Assembly: GCF_030817215.1 (NCBI RefSeq)
Contig: NZ_JAUSZA010000001.1
Location: forward strand, 6,980,501 to 7,044,500
Source: Paenibacillus sp. V4I3
Lineage (GTDB): Bacteria; Bacillota; Bacilli; Paenibacillales; NBRC-103111
DNA: 64,000 nucleotides
Direction: 5' to 3'
Of this stretch, positions 60,511-64,000 are shown piece by piece; position 1 is the stretch's first letter, and each line of letters starts with the position of its first letter. The notes under the pieces are model-generated. The model saw only the letters and a list, made by a program, of their open reading frames with translations. It ran no database searches and had not been told where the DNA came from. The translations under genes and the position numbers were made by a program.

Positions 60511-60705
60511 TTAGCAGCAGCGATTAATTTTACCGCTTTCATAACGTTCATGAAGGGAAAGCATGTAAAACTCCTTTTCAGTCAAAGGTGTATCATTGGA
60601 ATGATGCTCCTGTTGATGCTTTAAGTATCTTTCATAGTCAGGGATATTGAAAATAACCTTGATTGTCGCACTGACCTTGTTTGTAAAGCTTGTTATTTTT
60701 TTCAT
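60511..60705 (-). CDS. YbdD/YjiX family protein
   Basis: A 64-residue protein of the YbdD/YjiX (DUF466) family, the usual small partner of CstA transporters. It has IPDYERYLKHQQEHH in the middle, EFYMLSLHERY, and the invariant cysteine pair at the C-terminus (RCC). The ATG at 60705, preceded by GGAG inside the end of the transporter gene, gives 4 bp between the genes. It is thought to be needed for transport activity. Confidence 0.85.
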   Translation of the reverse strand: MKKITSFTNKVSATIKVIFNIPDYERYLKHQQEHHSNDTPLTEKEFYMLSLHERYESGKINRCC

Positions 60706-60709
60706 GGCA

Positions 60710-62770
60710 TCAGGCTCCAAATGTGGATTGTACAAAAGGTGCTTCATTTAATCTAGGTTTTTGTTTTTGAATTATGATCGTATACCATACCCGTAAAGAG
60801 ATGATAATCATCAGAATGACTACAATGCCGAAGAAGATCGTCAGCCCTGCATCGATATAATTATTCGTCACAATCTGGTGCATAACTTCCATATTTTTAG
60901 CAGGCGCGATGACTTGGCCTTTGTCAATTCCTGCTTGGTATTTCTTCGCTGCCGCTAAAAATCCAATAGCTGCATTATCGGAAAATGCTTTTTGGAAGCC
61001 GGCGGTCAATGTCGTCACGGAGAGGAACGCAAAGGGAAGGATACCTACCCATGCGTACCGGGCTTTGCCCATTTTTATCATAATCGTTACGGCTACGGCT
61101 AAGGCGATGGCAGCTAGCATTTGATTCGCGATTCCGAATAACGCCCATAAGGAATTGATACCTCCGAACGGATCGATCGCCCCTTGATACAAGAAGTATC
61201 CCCAAGCCGAGCAAACAAGCAGCGAAGCAATGAAATTGTATTTGAATACTTTCGTTTGGCCAAATGGCTTGTAGAAGTTTCCGATCAAATCCTGCAGCAT
61301 AAAACGTCCAACGCGCGTCCCGGCATCCACAGCTGTTAAGATAAAGACAGCTTCAAACAATATGGCGAAATGGTACCAGAATGCCTTGGCTCCATTAAGG
61401 AACGTTGAAAAAATCTCGGCCATACCTACGGCAAGCGTCGGTGCCCCGCCAGTTCTCGAAAGGATCGTTTTTTCACCGATTGCTTTGGCTGTGCTTGTAA
61501 TCTGATCAGGAGTCAGCGTGAAGCCCCATGATGAGATTTTGGCTGCGACGGCAGCTGAATCGGTTCCAATCACAGCCGGTGAAGAGTTCATCGCGAAGTA
61601 AATGCCGGGCTCTAAGGCGCATGCCGCGATCAATGCCATAACGGCGACGAAGGATTCTGCGGCCATACCGGCAAAGCCGATAAAAGGCGCATGACTTTCT
61701 CTATCAATCATTTTCGGAGTCGTACCGGAAGAAATCAAAGAATGAAATCCGGAAACCGCTCCACAAGCTATTGTAATGAATAAAAATGGGAATAAATTGC
61801 CGGAAAATACGGGACCTGTTCCATCAATAAATTTGGTCACAGCCGGCATTTTCAGCTCCGGTAAAAGGACCATGATGCCACCAGCAAGTAAGATGATAAC
61901 ACCGATTTTCAGAAAAGAACTCAAATAGTCACGCGGTGCAAGAAGGACCCAAACCGGCAAAATGGAAGCAATCAGGCCATAGACGACCATTAAGATAGCG
62001 ATTTGCGGAGCGGTGAAGGTGAACATATGGGACAGCATCGGACTTTCCGCTACGTACTGTCCTGACCATAAAGCAATCATCAATAAGACGAAACCAATGA
62101 TGGAGCCCTCGATCACTTTACCAGGTCGAATATAACGCATATAAAAGCCCATAAATATGGCAATCGGCATGGTCATGGCAATCGTAAACATGCCCCATGG
62201 TGATTCAGCTAACGCTTTCACTACGACGAGTCCAAGAACTGCGACGATAATAATGAGGATCGCTAATGTTGCAATGGACGCTAACGTACCGCTGAATCGA
62301 CCGACTTCGTCTTTGGCCATTTGACCGAGTGACTTTCCATCCCGACGCATGGATCCGACAAGGGTCACAAAGTCTTGTACGCAGCCAGCAAGAACGGCCC
62401 CGATAATAATCCAGAGAATACTGGGCAAATACCCCATTTGCGCGGCTAATATCGGACCAACAAGCGGTCCTGCTCCGGCGATAGCCGCGAAATGATGGCC
62501 AAAAAGTACATATTTATTGGTCGGGACGTAGTCTTTGGAATCGTTATGCACATGGGCTGGGGTTGCTCGTTTGTCAGTTAACTCGTAAATTTTCTTAGCA
62601 ATGAACCGACTGTAAAAACGGTAACCAAAAGCATACGTACAGATAGCGGCAATGATTAACCAAACTGCAGAAATTTTCTCGCCATTCGATAGCGCGAGCA
62701 TAGCGAAACCAGCTGCACCTAACGCTGCAATCGCACCCCAGATCACATACGAAGTAAATTTGTTTTTCAT
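60710..62770 (-). CDS. CstA-family transporter (carbon starvation / pyruvate uptake)
   Basis: A 686-residue membrane protein with many helices. The CstA signature is KDYVPTNKYVLFGHHFAAIA followed by GAGPLVGPILAAQMGYLP (about residues 80-120), and a second conserved region is SGFHSLISSGTTPKMIDRES. CstA and BtsT import pyruvate and, in some species, peptides. The ATG at 62770 follows GGAG. A perfect cre box lies upstream and a LytTR-type two-component system is encoded next to it, matching the pyruvate-responsive BtsSR/LytST arrangement. Confidence 0.9.
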   Translation of the reverse strand: MKNKFTSYVIWGAIAALGAAGFAMLALSNGEKISAVWLIIAAICTYAFGYRFYSRFIAKKIYELTDKRATPAHVHNDSKDYVPTNKYVLFGHHFAAIAGAGPLVGPILAAQMGYLPSILWIIIGAVLAGCVQDFVTLVGSMRRDGKSLGQMAKDEVGRFSGTLASIATLAILIIIVAVLGLVVVKALAESPWGMFTIAMTMPIAIFMGFYMRYIRPGKVIEGSIIGFVLLMIALWSGQYVAESPMLSHMFTFTAPQIAILMVVYGLIASILPVWVLLAPRDYLSSFLKIGVIILLAGGIMVLLPELKMPAVTKFIDGTGPVFSGNLFPFLFITIACGAVSGFHSLISSGTTPKMIDRESHAPFIGFAGMAAESFVAVMALIAACALEPGIYFAMNSSPAVIGTDSAAVAAKISSWGFTLTPDQITSTAKAIGEKTILSRTGGAPTLAVGMAEIFSTFLNGAKAFWYHFAILFEAVFILTAVDAGTRVGRFMLQDLIGNFYKPFGQTKVFKYNFIASLLVCSAWGYFLYQGAIDPFGGINSLWALFGIANQMLAAIALAVAVTIMIKMGKARYAWVGILPFAFLSVTTLTAGFQKAFSDNAAIGFLAAAKKYQAGIDKGQVIAPAKNMEVMHQIVTNNYIDAGLTIFFGIVVILMIIISLRVWYTIIIQKQKPRLNEAPFVQSTFGA

Positions 62771-62814
62771 AACTATCACTCCTAGTAAGTGTTTTTTTCT
62801 TCAATCGACTTGGT

Positions 62815-62828
62815 TGATAACGCTTACA
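62815..62828 (-). promoter_or_regulatory. cre box upstream of the CstA-type gene
   Basis: The minus strand reads TGTAAGCGTTATCA, a perfect cre, 45 bp before the start codon. It fits glucose repression of a carbon-starvation gene. Confidence 0.75.
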
Positions 62829-62899
62829 AGGAGTATAACTTGTTTGATTTCCGAGCGAAACATCTGGAGCGCATCATGCCATACTGGAGCCTTATGATG

Positions 62900-63646
62900 T
62901 TAAATTTCGAGTTTCAAACGCAGCATCTTCACATAATTTCGGCTAACAGGTATGCTGCTTCGCAGCGCGTCATCCATCCGCAGATTGTAAGCTCCGTTGA
63001 CCCAGGTCTTCATCTCAACAATGGATGCCAGGTTGACAAGATAGCTTTTGTGGCAGCGAAAAAAACCGAATGGCTCCAACTTTTGTTCCAGCTCTACTAA
63101 TGTATAGGAAACGTTATAGGCTTTATCGTGAAGATGAACCTGTACATGTTTGACTTCTTTACTAATATACGTGATGTCTTTTGGGGGCACATAGATAATG
63201 CCATCATCCAATTCTAGAGCTAGTTTTGCACTGGTCATTCCAGAGGAAGGTTGGAACAAGGCACCCAGTCCGTTCTGCATTCGAATTTTACTCAGCTCTC
63301 GGAAGACGATAGCTATATCTTCTTCGTCGTACGGCTTGAGCATATAGTGAAAAGCACGAAGCTTAAATGCATGGACGGCATATTGATCGTACGCAGTGGA
63401 GAATACAATCTTCACTTGCGGATTGATCTCCCCTACGATTTCCGCCACTTGAAGCCCGTTAAGATCCGGCATGTCCATATCGAGAAATAAGACATCCGGC
63501 GCTTGTTCTTTTACCTTCTTAATTGCATCCATTCCGCTGGTCGCCGGTGTCACTCTGTCTACACATTTGAACTGCTCTAAGAGATATACTAATTCTTCCC
63601 TTGCTGGCGCTTCATCATCAGCAATCACGATATTCCAGCCCACCAA
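62900..63646 (-). CDS. LytTR response regulator (BtsR/LytR-like)
   Basis: A 248-residue regulator with a receiver (NIVIADDEAPAREELVYLLE; Asp in VLFLDMDMPDLNG at about residue 57; Lys in FHYMLKPYDEED) and a LytTR DNA-binding domain (PKDITYISKEVKHVQVHLHD ... GFFRCHKSYLVNLASIVEMK). The start is a TTG at 63646 or a GTG 3 bp later; both lie behind GAGGTGA. It directly follows the kinase gene and precedes the CstA-type gene, so regulation of pyruvate transport is the best guess. Confidence 0.88.
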   Translation of the reverse strand: MVGWNIVIADDEAPAREELVYLLEQFKCVDRVTPATSGMDAIKKVKEQAPDVLFLDMDMPDLNGLQVAEIVGEINPQVKIVFSTAYDQYAVHAFKLRAFHYMLKPYDEEDIAIVFRELSKIRMQNGLGALFQPSSGMTSAKLALELDDGIIYVPPKDITYISKEVKHVQVHLHDKAYNVSYTLVELEQKLEPFGFFRCHKSYLVNLASIVEMKTWVNGAYNLRMDDALRSSIPVSRNYVKMLRLKLEI

Positions 63647-63649
63647 CCA

Positions 63650-64000
63650 TCACCTCACCCAAAAACTAATTGTTGTACCTTCGCCTGACTTACTCGCAAT
63701 TTCGAGTGGATGCTCTCTTCCGTAATGGTAAATTAGCCGCTGTTCGATATTCCGCAAAGCCATACCGGCATGTTCCCCTTGACTGTGAAGCCGGGCGATT
63801 TCTAGGCCAACTCCATTGTCCTCGACAGTAATACGCGCATGCCGCTTTCCGTTGTCCAGTTCCTCCTTCACCATAAGCTTGATCACACCGATTCCCTTCC
63901 TATTTTTGATGCCATGAACAATAGCGTTCTCGACAAGAGGTTGAATCGTAAACGGAGGGATCTGATGATCCAGTAACCCTTCATCGATTTCTGCATAAAA
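63650..64000 (-). CDS. LytS/BtsS-like sensor histidine kinase (C-terminal part)
   Basis: The C-terminal 116 residues of a kinase that continues past the window edge. Visible are PPFTIQPLVENAIVHGIKNR (N box of the LytS/YesM type), VEDNGVGLEIARL (G1 box) and GMALRNIEQRLIYHYG, ending in SFWVR. It lies 3 bp before the LytTR regulator gene, a standard two-component pair. Confidence 0.88.
   Translation of the reverse strand, partial: FYAEIDEGLLDHQIPPFTIQPLVENAIVHGIKNRKGIGVIKLMVKEELDNGKRHARITVEDNGVGLEIARLHSQGEHAGMALRNIEQRLIYHYGREHPLEIASKSGEGTTISFWVR

Overview
The window looks like a chromosomal segment of a spore-forming member of the Paenibacillaceae, probably Paenibacillus or a close relative. 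The evidence is a complete mother-cell sigma factor SigK with its pro-sequence, a secreted lyase ending in three SLH modules, two YesM/YesN-type two-component systems each beside a carbohydrate ABC transporter, catabolite-responsive (cre) boxes, AGGAGG-type ribosome binding sites with frequent GTG/TTG starts, and many IS remnants. No rRNA or tRNA gene and no CRISPR array were seen.

Layout. 0-2.0 kb: the start of a small membrane protein and an IS110-family (IS1111-like) insertion sequence whose transposase has an amber codon near its start and is followed by a structured non-coding segment. 2.0-7.5 kb: a DUF4180 protein and two minus-strand operons (alkene reductase-MarR-quinone oxidoreductase, and pirin-MFS) that share a repeated operator and look like an electrophile/quinone stress regulon. 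7.9-30.2 kb: a polysaccharide-degradation island of about 19.5 kb bounded by a 1.3-kb direct repeat that carries an ABC ATPase gene and sigK. The right sigK is intact. The left one has lost its 5' third and abuts an IS6-type transposase remnant. Inside is an operon read leftwards: YesM-type kinase, YesN-type regulator, lipoprotein, two permeases, Gfo/Idh/MocA oxidoreductase, GH123-like (DUF4091) protein and a 1547-residue SLH-anchored beta-helix lyase. Between 9.8 and 13.0 kb lies a second, collapsed copy of the same operon in which only the lyase remains open.

30.5-41 kb: an arabino-oligosaccharide-type locus with a GntR/LacI (AraR-like) repressor, a three-gene sensing set (binding lipoprotein, YesM kinase, YesN regulator; AraPST-like), a GH43 gene broken by one in-frame stop, and a complete SBP-MalF-MalG transporter. 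41.5-56 kb: mostly housekeeping and accessory single genes, namely a FusB/FusC-type EF-G-binding protein, an MBL-fold hydrolase, an orphan Spo0B-type histidine kinase, a purine-riboswitch-like leader in front of a FAD-dependent dehydrogenase, a stand-alone LytTR regulator with a cre box, a MarR-MFS operon under a palindromic operator, a 6-phosphogluconolactonase-like lactonase, DUF2238 and VanW proteins, and a HAD hydrolase divergent from a family-2 glycosyltransferase.

57-64 kb: an AraC regulator divergent from a Gfo/Idh-aldo/keto reductase pair, a 114-bp tandem repeat array with hairpins, a DeoR regulator, and a CstA-type transporter with its YbdD partner next to a LytTR response regulator and the end of a LytS-like kinase (a pyruvate-sensing and uptake type module). 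Cre boxes in front of the cstA gene, the LytTR gene and the lyases suggest that much of the window is under CcpA control.
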